15,627 nt of DNA from CBFGTJ01 sp965651815 (GTDB lineage: Bacteria; Actinomycetota; Acidimicrobiia; Acidimicrobiales; Microtrichaceae), in the NCBI GenBank assembly GCA_965651815.1, contig CBFGTJ010000060.1, forward strand, positions 1 through 15,627, read 5' to 3'. Of this stretch, positions 7,481 to 14,568 are shown piece after piece. The first letter of the stretch is position 1, and each line of letters begins with the position of its first letter. Below the pieces are notes generated by a model, which had not been told where the DNA came from, made no database searches, and was given only the letters and a program-made list of their open reading frames with translations. The position numbers and the translations under genes are program-made.

Positions 7481-7486
7481 TAGTCT
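7481..7486 (+). promoter_or_regulatory. -10 element for a leaderless sucrase/ferredoxin-like transcript
   Basis: TAGTCT is followed by eight bases and the ATG at 7495, with no ribosome site. Same arrangement as upstream of the DUF305 and FHA genes. No clear -35. Confidence 0.5.
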
Positions 7487-7494
7487 CGGCGCCC

Positions 7495-8520
7495 ATGGCG
7501 CGGCCCCTGGACGTGGTGGAGGACCTCGGCGCACCCCGCTTGCGGTGCGCGCCGTTCCGTTCCGCGCTCGGGGTCGGGTCGGCCGGGACCGCCGGCGCCT
7601 ACGACGCGTTCCTCTGCGTCGACGTGCCCCTGCCGTGGGAGCGCGACATCAGCTGGAGCGAGCCGTTCCGCACCCTCGTCGGCGAGGGCACCGCCTCGGT
7701 GCGCGCCCCCGACGGGCGGACGATCCGGCCACAGGGGCTGGTGCCCGTCCCGGGCACGGAGGGGCGCACGCGGGTGGTGTTCCACGAGCGGCCGGCGTCG
7801 GGGGACGGCCCCACGGTGGCGGGCCCGTACGCGCGTCGCGAGTGGCAGGTCGGGGCGGACGAGGTCGTCGACCTCTGCCGGGCGCTGCTGCAGGCCGACG
7901 AGGCCGCGGTCGCCGCCTTCGCCGAGCGGAGGGTCGGCACGCCACGCGATCTGGTCGAGGTGCTCGTGTGCACACACGGTCGGCGCGACGCCTGCTGCGG
8001 CAGCCTCGGCGCCACGCTGCACGACCGGCTCGCCGCACGAGTCGCGGACGGCCCCGGGGACGGGTGCGTGCGGGTGCACCGCACGTCGCACACCGGGGGG
8101 CACCGCTTCGCACCCACCGTGCTGACCTTCCCGGACGGCTACGCGTGGGCCCACCTCGACGAGGACCGCGCGCTCGCGCTGGTCCGGCGCAGCGTCGAGC
8201 CGTCGGAGCTCGTGCCGCACTGCCGCGGCAGCGCCGCGCTCGCGGGCGGGCCGGCCCAGGTGGCCGACGTCGCGGTGCTCGCCGAGCTGGGGTGGGACTG
8301 GGCGGACGCCGAGCGCACGGCGACGGTCACCGCCTTCGACCGCGCCAGCCTCGCGACGACGGTGCGGGTCGAGGGGACCCTGCCCGACGGCACGGCGGTC
8401 GTTCGCACCGCGGTCGTCGAGGTCGAGCGCCACGTCCCGCAGATCACCTGCGGCGGCATCGACGCACCCGAGTACGACGTCGAGCCCGTGTGGCGAGTCG
8501 CCTCGCTCGACCGGGGCTGA
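7495..8520 (+). CDS. sucrase/ferredoxin-like family protein (Apd1-type [2Fe-2S] protein)
   Basis: 341-residue cytoplasmic protein of the Suc_Fer-like family, which has a thioredoxin-like ferredoxin fold. The cluster-binding region is clear: VCTHGRRDACCG gives C159 and C168, and RTSHTGGHRFAPT gives H199 and H203. The Cys-x8-Cys and His-x3-His spacings match those known for yeast Apd1, where two Cys and two His hold a non-Rieske [2Fe-2S] cluster, so a redox role is likely. An N-terminal half (about 15-150) with its own family pattern precedes this, and a C-terminal part (about 255-335) ends in QITCGG (C319). The old 'sucrase' name has no enzymatic meaning here. The gene is followed after 16 bases by the TauE-type permease, so they may be co-transcribed. 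The partner and substrate are unknown. Confidence 0.87.
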   Translation: MARPLDVVEDLGAPRLRCAPFRSALGVGSAGTAGAYDAFLCVDVPLPWERDISWSEPFRTLVGEGTASVRAPDGRTIRPQGLVPVPGTEGRTRVVFHERPASGDGPTVAGPYARREWQVGADEVVDLCRALLQADEAAVAAFAERRVGTPRDLVEVLVCTHGRRDACCGSLGATLHDRLAARVADGPGDGCVRVHRTSHTGGHRFAPTVLTFPDGYAWAHLDEDRALALVRRSVEPSELVPHCRGSAALAGGPAQVADVAVLAELGWDWADAERTATVTAFDRASLATTVRVEGTLPDGTAVVRTAVVEVERHVPQITCGGIDAPEYDVEPVWRVASLDRG

Positions 8521-8536
8521 GCGCGGTCGACCTGCG

Positions 8537-9274
8537 GTGACCCCCGGACAGCTCACCGTCGTGCTGCTCGCCTCCGCGGCGGGCGCGTTCGTCAAGGGTG
8601 TCACCGGGCTCGGCTACCCGGTGCTGGCGGTGCCGCTCATCGCACTGGTGTGCGGCATCGAGGACGCCGTCGTGGTCGTCGCCCTGCCGAACCTGGCGGC
8701 GAACGTGGTGCTGTGCTGGGAGGCGCGGGAGCACCGGGGCGGTGCGAGGGACCTCGACCGCCTCGTCGGGCTCGGGATCGTCGGCGCGGTGCTCGGCACG
8801 ATCCTGCTCGTCCGGCTGCCCGAGGCGCCGCTGCGCATCGCGCTCGCCGCGGCGATCACGTTCTTCGTGGTGCAGTTCCTGCGGCGCCCGGAGCTCCGCA
8901 TGGACCCGTTGACCGCGCGGCGCTGGTCGCCGCTCGCCGGCGCGGTCGCGGGCCTGATGCAGGGGGCGGTGGGGGTGTCGGGGCCGGTGGTCGCGACGTG
9001 GATGCACGGCTACCGGCTGCACCGGGACGCCTACGTCTTCGCGATCACGACGATCTTCGGGGTCACCGGCGCCGTCCAGATCGCCGTACTGGGCGCGCAG
9101 CGCGGCTTCACCTCCGACCGGCTCGTCGGCTCCGTGGTCGCCGGGCTCGCCGTCGCCGCGGCGATCCCGCTCGGGTTGCGCCTTCGCCGACGCCTGGCCG
9201 GGCGCGCGTTCGAGCGGGCGGTGCTCGCCGTGCTGGTCGTCTCCGCCGTGTCGCTGGTCCTCGAGGCGCTGTAG
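8537..9274 (+). CDS. TauE/SafE family permease (sulfite exporter-like)
   Basis: 245-residue membrane protein with about seven to eight helices and the internal duplication typical of the TauE/SafE family (also called DUF81). The first repeat carries GAFVKGVTGLGYPVLAVPL (16-34) and the second AGLMQGAVGVSGPVVATW (138-155), each a glycine-rich break at the start of a half. The loop after the first half contains the charged segment WEAREHRGGARDLDR. Members export sulfite, sulfoacetate or other small organic anions, but most substrates are unknown and none can be assigned here. The GTG at 8537 is the first start after the upstream stop at 8518-8520; no ribosome site is seen, so coupling to the upstream gene is likely. 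It ends 20 bases from the convergent small membrane gene. Confidence 0.85.
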   Translation: MTPGQLTVVLLASAAGAFVKGVTGLGYPVLAVPLIALVCGIEDAVVVVALPNLAANVVLCWEAREHRGGARDLDRLVGLGIVGAVLGTILLVRLPEAPLRIALAAAITFFVVQFLRRPELRMDPLTARRWSPLAGAVAGLMQGAVGVSGPVVATWMHGYRLHRDAYVFAITTIFGVTGAVQIAVLGAQRGFTSDRLVGSVVAGLAVAAAIPLGLRLRRRLAGRAFERAVLAVLVVSAVSLVLEAL

Positions 9275-9294
9275 CGGGCGGGCGCCGAGTACAC

Positions 9295-9585
9295 CTAGTA
9301 GCCGAACTTCTCGCCGCGGTCCTCGGCGTCGGCGGCCTTGGCGCCGTACCCGAGCACGATGGCGGGCGGCAGCACGATCGACCCGGCGACCATGCACGCG
9401 ATCACCGCGGTCACGAGCCACGAGGGGAAGTCCGCGATGAAGGCGACGACGAAGAGGACCACCGCGGCGCCGAAGCACACGTATCCGATGCGGGTGCCGA
9501 GCTCGGTCCAGCGGCGGATGCGCTCGCGCCGTGCGAGCACCGGATCGTCCTGGGTCACCTCGCGCCCTCGCACCTCGTCGGCCAC
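9295..9585 (-). CDS. small two-helix membrane protein, unknown function
   Basis: 96-residue protein that I do not recognise as a named family. A charged N-terminus (1-30, with RRERIRRW) is followed by two helices at about 34-51 and 56-80, separated by DFPSW, and a short charged tail ADAEDRGEKFGY. The second helix contains PP in VLPPAIVLGYG. The GTG at 9583-9585 is preferred because the region upstream in frame is arginine- and glycine-rich noise overlapping the regulatory region of the divergent FHA gene. A CAGGCT seven bases before the GTG may be a weak leaderless -10. Codon usage and hydrophobic pattern support a real gene. Confidence 0.65.
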   Translation of the reverse strand: MADEVRGREVTQDDPVLARRERIRRWTELGTRIGYVCFGAAVVLFVVAFIADFPSWLVTAVIACMVAGSIVLPPAIVLGYGAKAADAEDRGEKFGY

Positions 9586-9650
9586 GCCGCCAAGCCTGCC
9601 CCAACCGGGGCACCACGCGCGACCGGGGCCCCGCGCTGAAGTCGCAGGAA

Positions 9651-9667
9651 AATGCATGAAATGCATT
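9651..9667. promoter_or_regulatory. ATGCAT inverted/direct repeat, candidate operator
   Basis: AATGCAT-GAA-ATGCATT is a perfect 7-base inverted repeat with a 3-base spacer, and at the same time two 9-base direct copies of AAATGCATG/T. It is a sharply AT-rich island in GC-rich DNA, 12-28 bases upstream of the -10 of the FHA gene, covering the place where a -35 should be. An activator or repressor binding site is the simplest reading; the protein is unknown. Confidence 0.5.
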
Positions 9668-9678
9668 GACGAGTCGTC

Positions 9679-9684
9679 TATCGT
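9679..9684 (+). promoter_or_regulatory. -10 element for a leaderless FHA-gene transcript
   Basis: TATCGT is followed by eight bases and the ATG at 9693, with no ribosome site. The -35 position holds the ATGCAT repeat instead of a recognisable hexamer. Confidence 0.5.
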
Positions 9685-9692
9685 GCGGCCCC

Positions 9693-10430
9693 ATGTCCGA
9701 CGACGACTCCCTCCCACCCGGCCGCCTGTACCTCGAGTTCTGCGGTGAGGACCTCCGCCTGTCGCCGGGTGACCGGCTGACCTTCGGGCGGAGCGCGGAC
9801 CTGACGATCGACGACAACCCGTACCTGCACCGCGTGCTCGGTCGCGTGTCGCACCGCGGCGGCGCGTGGTGGCTCGAGAACCTCGGGCGGTCGATCACCC
9901 TGACCGTCCTCGAGGTCGGCGGCCCGAGCTCCTCGACGGTCGGCCCGGGCTCCGCGATGGCGCTGGTGCACGGCGAGTTCGTGATCCGGTTCCACGCCGG
10001 GCCGACCAGGTACGAGCTGCTCGGTGCCCTCGAGGAGCACGAGTGGGACACCGACCTGCTCGGCCCCGACGGCATCGAGGGCGTGCGCACCCTCGAGTGG
10101 GGACGGGTCGAGCTCAACCCGGACCAGCGGCTGCTGCTCGCGGCGCTCTGCGAGGATCGTCTGCGGAACCCGTCGGAGCCGGACGTGCCGGTGCCGCCGA
10201 ACCGCGACCGCGCGGCCCGGCTGGGCTGGACGGTCACGAAGTACAACCGCAAGCTCGACCACCTGTGCGAGAAGCTGCACCGCGCCGGCGTCTCGGGCGT
10301 GCACGGCGGACTCGGCGCGAGCGCCCTCGAGCGGCGCCGACGGCTGGTGGAGCACGCGGTGGCGGTGGGGCTCGTCACCGTCGACGACCTGGCCCTGCTC
10401 GACGAGCCGCGCGCCTCCGACGCCGCCTGA
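9693..10430 (+). CDS. FHA-domain protein with C-terminal winged-helix-like region
   Basis: 245-residue cytoplasmic protein. Residues about 11-103 form a forkhead-associated (phosphothreonine-reading) domain: the strand before FGRS (31-34), the loop with DLTIDDNPYLHRVLGRVSH, a strand WWLENLG, and later strands to FVIRFHAG. The usual SxxH loop is replaced by YLHR, so phosphopeptide binding may be altered. Residues about 140-235 are helical and resemble a winged helix: LNPDQRLLLAALCEDRLR, then PPNRDRAARLGWTVTKYNRKLDHLCEKL with a helix-turn-helix look, and a conserved-looking RRRRLVEHAVAVGLVT. This suggests a DNA-binding or signal-relay protein controlled by serine/threonine kinases. No partner kinase is in the window. 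The ATG at 9693 is chosen over one at 9666 because of the -10 eight bases upstream. It converges on the EccC-like gene with a six-base gap, but a functional tie to it is only inferred. Confidence 0.78.
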   Translation: MSDDDSLPPGRLYLEFCGEDLRLSPGDRLTFGRSADLTIDDNPYLHRVLGRVSHRGGAWWLENLGRSITLTVLEVGGPSSSTVGPGSAMALVHGEFVIRFHAGPTRYELLGALEEHEWDTDLLGPDGIEGVRTLEWGRVELNPDQRLLLAALCEDRLRNPSEPDVPVPPNRDRAARLGWTVTKYNRKLDHLCEKLHRAGVSGVHGGLGASALERRRRLVEHAVAVGLVTVDDLALLDEPRASDAA

Positions 10431-10436
10431 GCGGGG

Positions 10437-13400
10437 TCAGGGCACGGCCACCTGCAGCGGCGTGGCGGTGCCGGGGCCGAGGACCCACCCGCGCCCGGCG
10501 CAGGCCGGGAGCTCGTCGCGCCGGGGGAGCGAGGCCTGCAGCAGCCCCGCGTGCAGGTCCGGATCCGGTTGGAGGAGGAGCCCGGTGCGGCCGCCGCGCA
10601 GCCGGGTGGCGACATCGGAGTAGCAGCGCAGCAGGCCGTCCGCGTCGCCGCCGACCACGACGCGCAGCGGCGTGCCCGCAGCCGAGCGGAGCAGGCGGGC
10701 GAGCTCGTCCTCGAGTACGGACGCCCCGGGCAGCTCGACCAGCTCGCAGAAGCGGTCCAGCGCGAGGAGGGTCCTCCTGCCCGCCGCGGCGTCCCGTTCG
10801 ACCGCCCCGAGCAGCTCCGCCCACGCGGCCTCCGACCACTCCCGCGCGCTCGCCCACACCTGCGGACCACCCGCCCCGTCCGCGGCGGGGTCGCGGCTGG
10901 TGAGCAGGTGCGCCGCGTCGAACGCGGCCGCGATCGTGGACAGCGCCGTGGTGACCCCGCTGCGCGGCGGTCCGGCGACCACCGCATGGTGGTGCCGCAG
11001 GTCGAGGTGGGCGGTGGCGAGGTCGTCCGCGTCGACGCCGACCGGCACCAGCCACGGGTCGCCGCCGGGGGCGGCGGGGGAGCAGGCCCGCAGGTCCGCG
11101 AGCGGGACGTGTCGTGGCAGCGCGGGCACCGGTTCGGGCGCCGCTCGGGCCGAGCGCTCGCCCGGTGCACCCCCCGGTGGGAGCGCCACCTGCACCTCGA
11201 CGCCGTCCACGTGCCCACGGCCCGGGGGCACCTCGGCATCCGCGGCGCCGTCGGGGAGGCCGGCGAGCGCCGCCTCGTCCACGGTCGCGCAGCGCAGGTC
11301 CAGGCGCAGCCCGAGCGACGGCACCAGCGCCGCGGGCACCTCGCCGCGCCGTCGTGCGGCGATCGCGACGTGGATCCCGAACCGGCGCCCGTCGCGGGCG
11401 ATCCTCGCCACCAGGTCCACCGCCTCCCCGCGGTTCACGCGCTCGTAGAGCTCCTCGAACGGCCCGTAGCCGTCGACGAGGAGCAGCCGCCGCAGGGTGC
11501 CGGGTCCTGCTTCCAGGCCCGCGTCCATCCTGCGGCGCAGCTCGCGGTCGGTGGCCCGCAGGAGGCGCAGCACCCGCTCGCCGTCGCCGACCGGGACGAC
11601 GTCGCCCACCACGTCCCCGCCCCGCAGGGCCGCGAGGCCGGTGCCCGCGTCGATCCCGTGCACCCGCAGCGGCGTCCCCGCGGCGCGCAGCGCGTGGACC
11701 AGCGTGCGCAGCGCGGTCGAGGCGCCCGCGCCGGGCGCGCCCAACACCAGCACGCCGCCGTCGCGGTCGAGGTCCACCTCGAGCAGGTCCCGGCGCTGCT
11801 CCTCCGGGCGGTCCGCCCAACCGATGGCGGCGCGGCCGGGAGCCTCGGCGGGAGGGAGCGTCCACAGCTCGACCCGTGCGGGGAGCGGGTCGACCCACGG
11901 CCGGCGCGGTGCCGCCACGCCCACGGCCCGCGCGGCACGCCCGGCCACGTCGACCGCCGCCTCGAGCTCGGTGCGGCCGGCGGGCTCCGCCGCGGCGTCC
12001 GCCGCGGAGTCCGCCGCGGAGCCCGCCGCGTCGTCGCGCTCGCCGAGCGGCCAGGACCGCACCCGCGCCACCGGCTGGTCGGCGCCGCCGGACCAGGCGA
12101 CCTGCGCGACCGCGGACCTCCCCGGCCCGACGCGGACCACGGCGCGGCCCGGGACCTCGCGCGGCAGGTGCGCGGCATCGGGCACGTCGACCACGTCGAG
12201 GCTGTCGTCCTCGTCCGCGACCCTCAGCGCGATCCGCAGCGCGGCGTTGGCACGGATCGCGTCGGTGACGACCCCCGCCGGGCGCTGCGTCGCGAGCACC
12301 AGGTGGATGCCGAGGCTCCGGCCGCGCTGGGCGACGTCCACGAGCCCGTCGACGAACTCGGGGAGGTCGCGGGCGAGGGTGGCGAACTCGTCGACCACGA
12401 CGACGAGGGACGCGAGCCGAGACCCGCCGCCCGCCCCCTCGGACCGCGCGCGGGCGTCGAGCTCGGCGACGTCCGCCGCACCGTGGCCGGCGAGCTCGTG
12501 CTCCCGCCGCCGGACCTCCGCCCGCAGCGAGCGCAGCGCCCGGGCGGCGAGGCCCCGGTCGAGGTCGGTGATGACCCCCACGGTGTGCGGCAGCCCCGAG
12601 AGGGGCCCGAACGCGGCGCCGCCCTTGTAGTCGACCAGCAGGAAGTTGAGCCGGTCCGGTCCGTGGTGGAGCGCGAGCGACGCGACGAGGGTCCGCAGCA
12701 GCTCGCTCTTGCCCGCACCGGTCGTGCCGGCGACGAGGGCGTGCGGCCCGTCGTCCCGCAGGTCCAGCGACAGGACCCCGCCGTCGGTGCGGCCGATCGG
12801 TGCGCCGAGCGTCGCGGTCGTCGCCGACCGCTCCCACTGCTCCCGGACCGCAGCGGCCGAACCGACCGGCGTGAGGTCGCCGAGGCGCACCGAGTCCGGG
12901 GCGGCCACCGCGGTCGCCCGGGGGCCCGCGCCGGTGGCCGGCGTCCGCGCGGGGCGCAGGGGCGCGAGCGACCGGGCCGCGTGCGCCGCCTCCTCGGCGA
13001 GCAGCTCCTCGGTGCCGACGTCCCCGACGTGGCGCACGACCGTGCCGTGCTCGTCGGTGACGGTGAGCTCCGCGGTGCCGTCGCCGATCACGAGCAGGGC
13101 GCGGATGCCCGGCGGCACGCCGGCCACCGACGAGGAGAGCCAGAGGGGGACCGATCCGGGGGTGTGCACCAGCGCCGATTCGGCCTCGTCGGGATCGGCG
13201 CCGTCGACCAGCACGAGGGTCCGCGCCGCGCCGCCGGCGGAGGCGTGCGGCAACCAGCGGCACCAGCGCCACTCGTCGCGACGCGCCGGCGCCGCGAGCA
13301 CCCGGAGCGCGAGCTGGTCGGGACCGAGCAGCCCGGTCAGCTGGGCGACGACGGCCCGGGCGACCGCGGTGGGTCGATCGTCCGCGCCCGCGACGACGAG

Positions 13401-14531
13401 CCCGCCCGTGGCGTCGAGGTCGACCACGACCGGGAGCGTCGACGTGGCGAGCTCGTCGGCGGCGGCGCGCAGCTCCCGAAGCAGGTCACGCCGGCCGCCG
13501 TTCGGCAGCACCGCCCGGTCCGCGGCGGGCTGCGCCGCGACACCGACGCGCACGCGCAGCGCCTCCGGTGCCGTGCCGGTCCGCTCCCACAGGCGGTCCG
13601 ACCGGGACCGGACCCACCCGGTGACCTGGCGGGTCGCGGGCGCGTCGTGGTCCGCGTGGCGCCGCTCCGCCTCGCGGCGCGCCCTGAGCTCGTCGAGACG
13701 GGCGGCGAGGTCGGTACGGTACTCCCGTACCCGGAAGCGCTCCTCGGCGGCGGACTCCCGGCGTGCCTCGATGCCCGAGGCCACCACGAACACGAAGCTG
13801 AACACGACGAAGGCGGCGGACGCGGCGGAGCGTGTCACCGCCCAGAGCGCAACGCCCATGAGGAGCGGGACCGCCGCGGAGAGCACCGGGAAGCCGGGGC
13901 GCCGCACCGCGGACGGGGGCGTCGGCAGCTCGACCTCGACCGGTCGGTGCAGCAGCCGCCGCTCGGGCGCCCGGTGGAACCGCTCCGTGGGTCCCGCAGC
14001 GGCGGGAGGCCGCAGCGGCCCGTCGACCCGGACCTCCACGGTGCGCCGCCCGGTCCACACCAGGTCGCCCGGGGCGAGCCGGGCGTGGCCGAGCACCCGG
14101 ACGCCGTTGACCGACGGTGCGTCGGGTCCGACGCTGCGCAGCGTCACGCGCCGGCCGACCTCCAGGACGACCCCGTCGAGCTCGGTCGAGCCGTAGGGGA
14201 GGCGCACCGGCTCGGTGCCGGGCGCGACGAGGGACACCGGCGACGCCGCCGGTCGCCGTGGCGACGGGCCCGGCGGCACGAGGCGGACCCTGCTGCCCGA
14301 CCTCGGCCCGACCGCACGCACCGGCAGCCCCCGGTCGAGCACGTCCTCCCCGGCGCCGTCGAGGGTGGCCGCGAGCGTCGCGCCCGGCACGACGGAGCTG
14401 TCCGCCCGGTGGCGGGTGAGCTGGCCGGCGAGGTGGTCGGCGAGCTCGCCGACCGTCACGTCCCCGGCGAGCTCCAGCTCCAGCTCGAGGGGAGGGCCGG
14501 TGCCGCCGACGAGGGTGAGGAGGAGGCGCAC
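10437..14531 (-). CDS. EccC/EssC-like FtsK/SpoIIIE ATPase of a type VII-like secretion system
   Basis: 1364-residue membrane ATPase expected to drive export of WXG100 proteins. Order: residues 1-88, a beta-rich ubiquitin (YukD)-like or degenerate FHA-like domain; 108-170, an FHA-like domain ending SVNGVRVLGHARLAPGDL; two transmembrane helices at 214-233 and 235-254; a stalk rich in Arg/Glu (255-295); then three FtsK-type modules. Module 1 is complete: Walker A GTTGAGKS (602-609), VDYKGGAAF (633-641), Walker B VVVVDEFA (710-717) and LATQRP (746-751). Module 2 has GAPGAGAST (931-939), with Ala in place of the P-loop Lys, and VDGYG in place of a DE Walker B. Module 3 has GPPRSGVTT (1187-1195), with Val at that place, and LALDR. 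The N-terminal FHA fusion is closer to EssC than to mycobacterial EccC. The GTG at 14531 follows the WXG100 stop by 37 bases; earlier in-frame starts overlap that gene and give arginine-rich noise. No strong ribosome site is seen. Confidence 0.88.
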   Translation of the reverse strand: MRLLLTLVGGTGPPLELELELAGDVTVGELADHLAGQLTRHRADSSVVPGATLAATLDGAGEDVLDRGLPVRAVGPRSGSRVRLVPPGPSPRRPAASPVSLVAPGTEPVRLPYGSTELDGVVLEVGRRVTLRSVGPDAPSVNGVRVLGHARLAPGDLVWTGRRTVEVRVDGPLRPPAAAGPTERFHRAPERRLLHRPVEVELPTPPSAVRRPGFPVLSAAVPLLMGVALWAVTRSAASAAFVVFSFVFVVASGIEARRESAAEERFRVREYRTDLAARLDELRARREAERRHADHDAPATRQVTGWVRSRSDRLWERTGTAPEALRVRVGVAAQPAADRAVLPNGGRRDLLRELRAAADELATSTLPVVVDLDATGGLVVAGADDRPTAVARAVVAQLTGLLGPDQLALRVLAAPARRDEWRWCRWLPHASAGGAARTLVLVDGADPDEAESALVHTPGSVPLWLSSSVAGVPPGIRALLVIGDGTAELTVTDEHGTVVRHVGDVGTEELLAEEAAHAARSLAPLRPARTPATGAGPRATAVAAPDSVRLGDLTPVGSAAAVREQWERSATTATLGAPIGRTDGGVLSLDLRDDGPHALVAGTTGAGKSELLRTLVASLALHHGPDRLNFLLVDYKGGAAFGPLSGLPHTVGVITDLDRGLAARALRSLRAEVRRREHELAGHGAADVAELDARARSEGAGGGSRLASLVVVVDEFATLARDLPEFVDGLVDVAQRGRSLGIHLVLATQRPAGVVTDAIRANAALRIALRVADEDDSLDVVDVPDAAHLPREVPGRAVVRVGPGRSAVAQVAWSGGADQPVARVRSWPLGERDDAAGSAADSAADAAAEPAGRTELEAAVDVAGRAARAVGVAAPRRPWVDPLPARVELWTLPPAEAPGRAAIGWADRPEEQRRDLLEVDLDRDGGVLVLGAPGAGASTALRTLVHALRAAGTPLRVHGIDAGTGLAALRGGDVVGDVVPVGDGERVLRLLRATDRELRRRMDAGLEAGPGTLRRLLLVDGYGPFEELYERVNRGEAVDLVARIARDGRRFGIHVAIAARRRGEVPAALVPSLGLRLDLRCATVDEAALAGLPDGAADAEVPPGRGHVDGVEVQVALPPGGAPGERSARAAPEPVPALPRHVPLADLRACSPAAPGGDPWLVPVGVDADDLATAHLDLRHHHAVVAGPPRSGVTTALSTIAAAFDAAHLLTSRDPAADGAGGPQVWASAREWSEAAWAELLGAVERDAAAGRRTLLALDRFCELVELPGASVLEDELARLLRSAAGTPLRVVVGGDADGLLRCYSDVATRLRGGRTGLLLQPDPDLHAGLLQASLPRRDELPACAGRGWVLGPGTATPLQVAVP
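11986..12030. repeat. 12-base tandem repeat inside the EccC-like gene
   Basis: The unit TCCGCCGCGGAG occurs about 3.75 times in a row: a first copy with one change (11986-11997), two identical copies (11998-12009, 12010-12021) and a partial copy. It encodes a period-four Ala/Ser/Asp linker (GSAA-DSAA-DAAA-like, residues about 837-850) between ATPase modules 1 and 2. The unit is in frame, so copy-number change would alter linker length without breaking the gene. Confidence 0.75.
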
Positions 14532-14568
14532 GGCGGCACCGGCAGGGGGGAGCGGTCCGCGACCCCGG

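Noticed and set aside
7431..7496. 22-residue longer start for the TetR protein (ATG at 7494-7496)
   Set aside because: The extra residues cover the palindrome and overlap the divergent start codon; TetR proteins normally begin just before the first helix.
9666..9671. TTGACG as a -35 box for the FHA gene
   Set aside because: Only seven bases separate it from the TATCGT -10, far from the usual 16-18.
9586..9717. 44-residue longer start for the small membrane protein
   Set aside because: It covers the divergent FHA promoter and start codon; the residues look like noise, including a reversed ATGCAT repeat read as MHFMHF.
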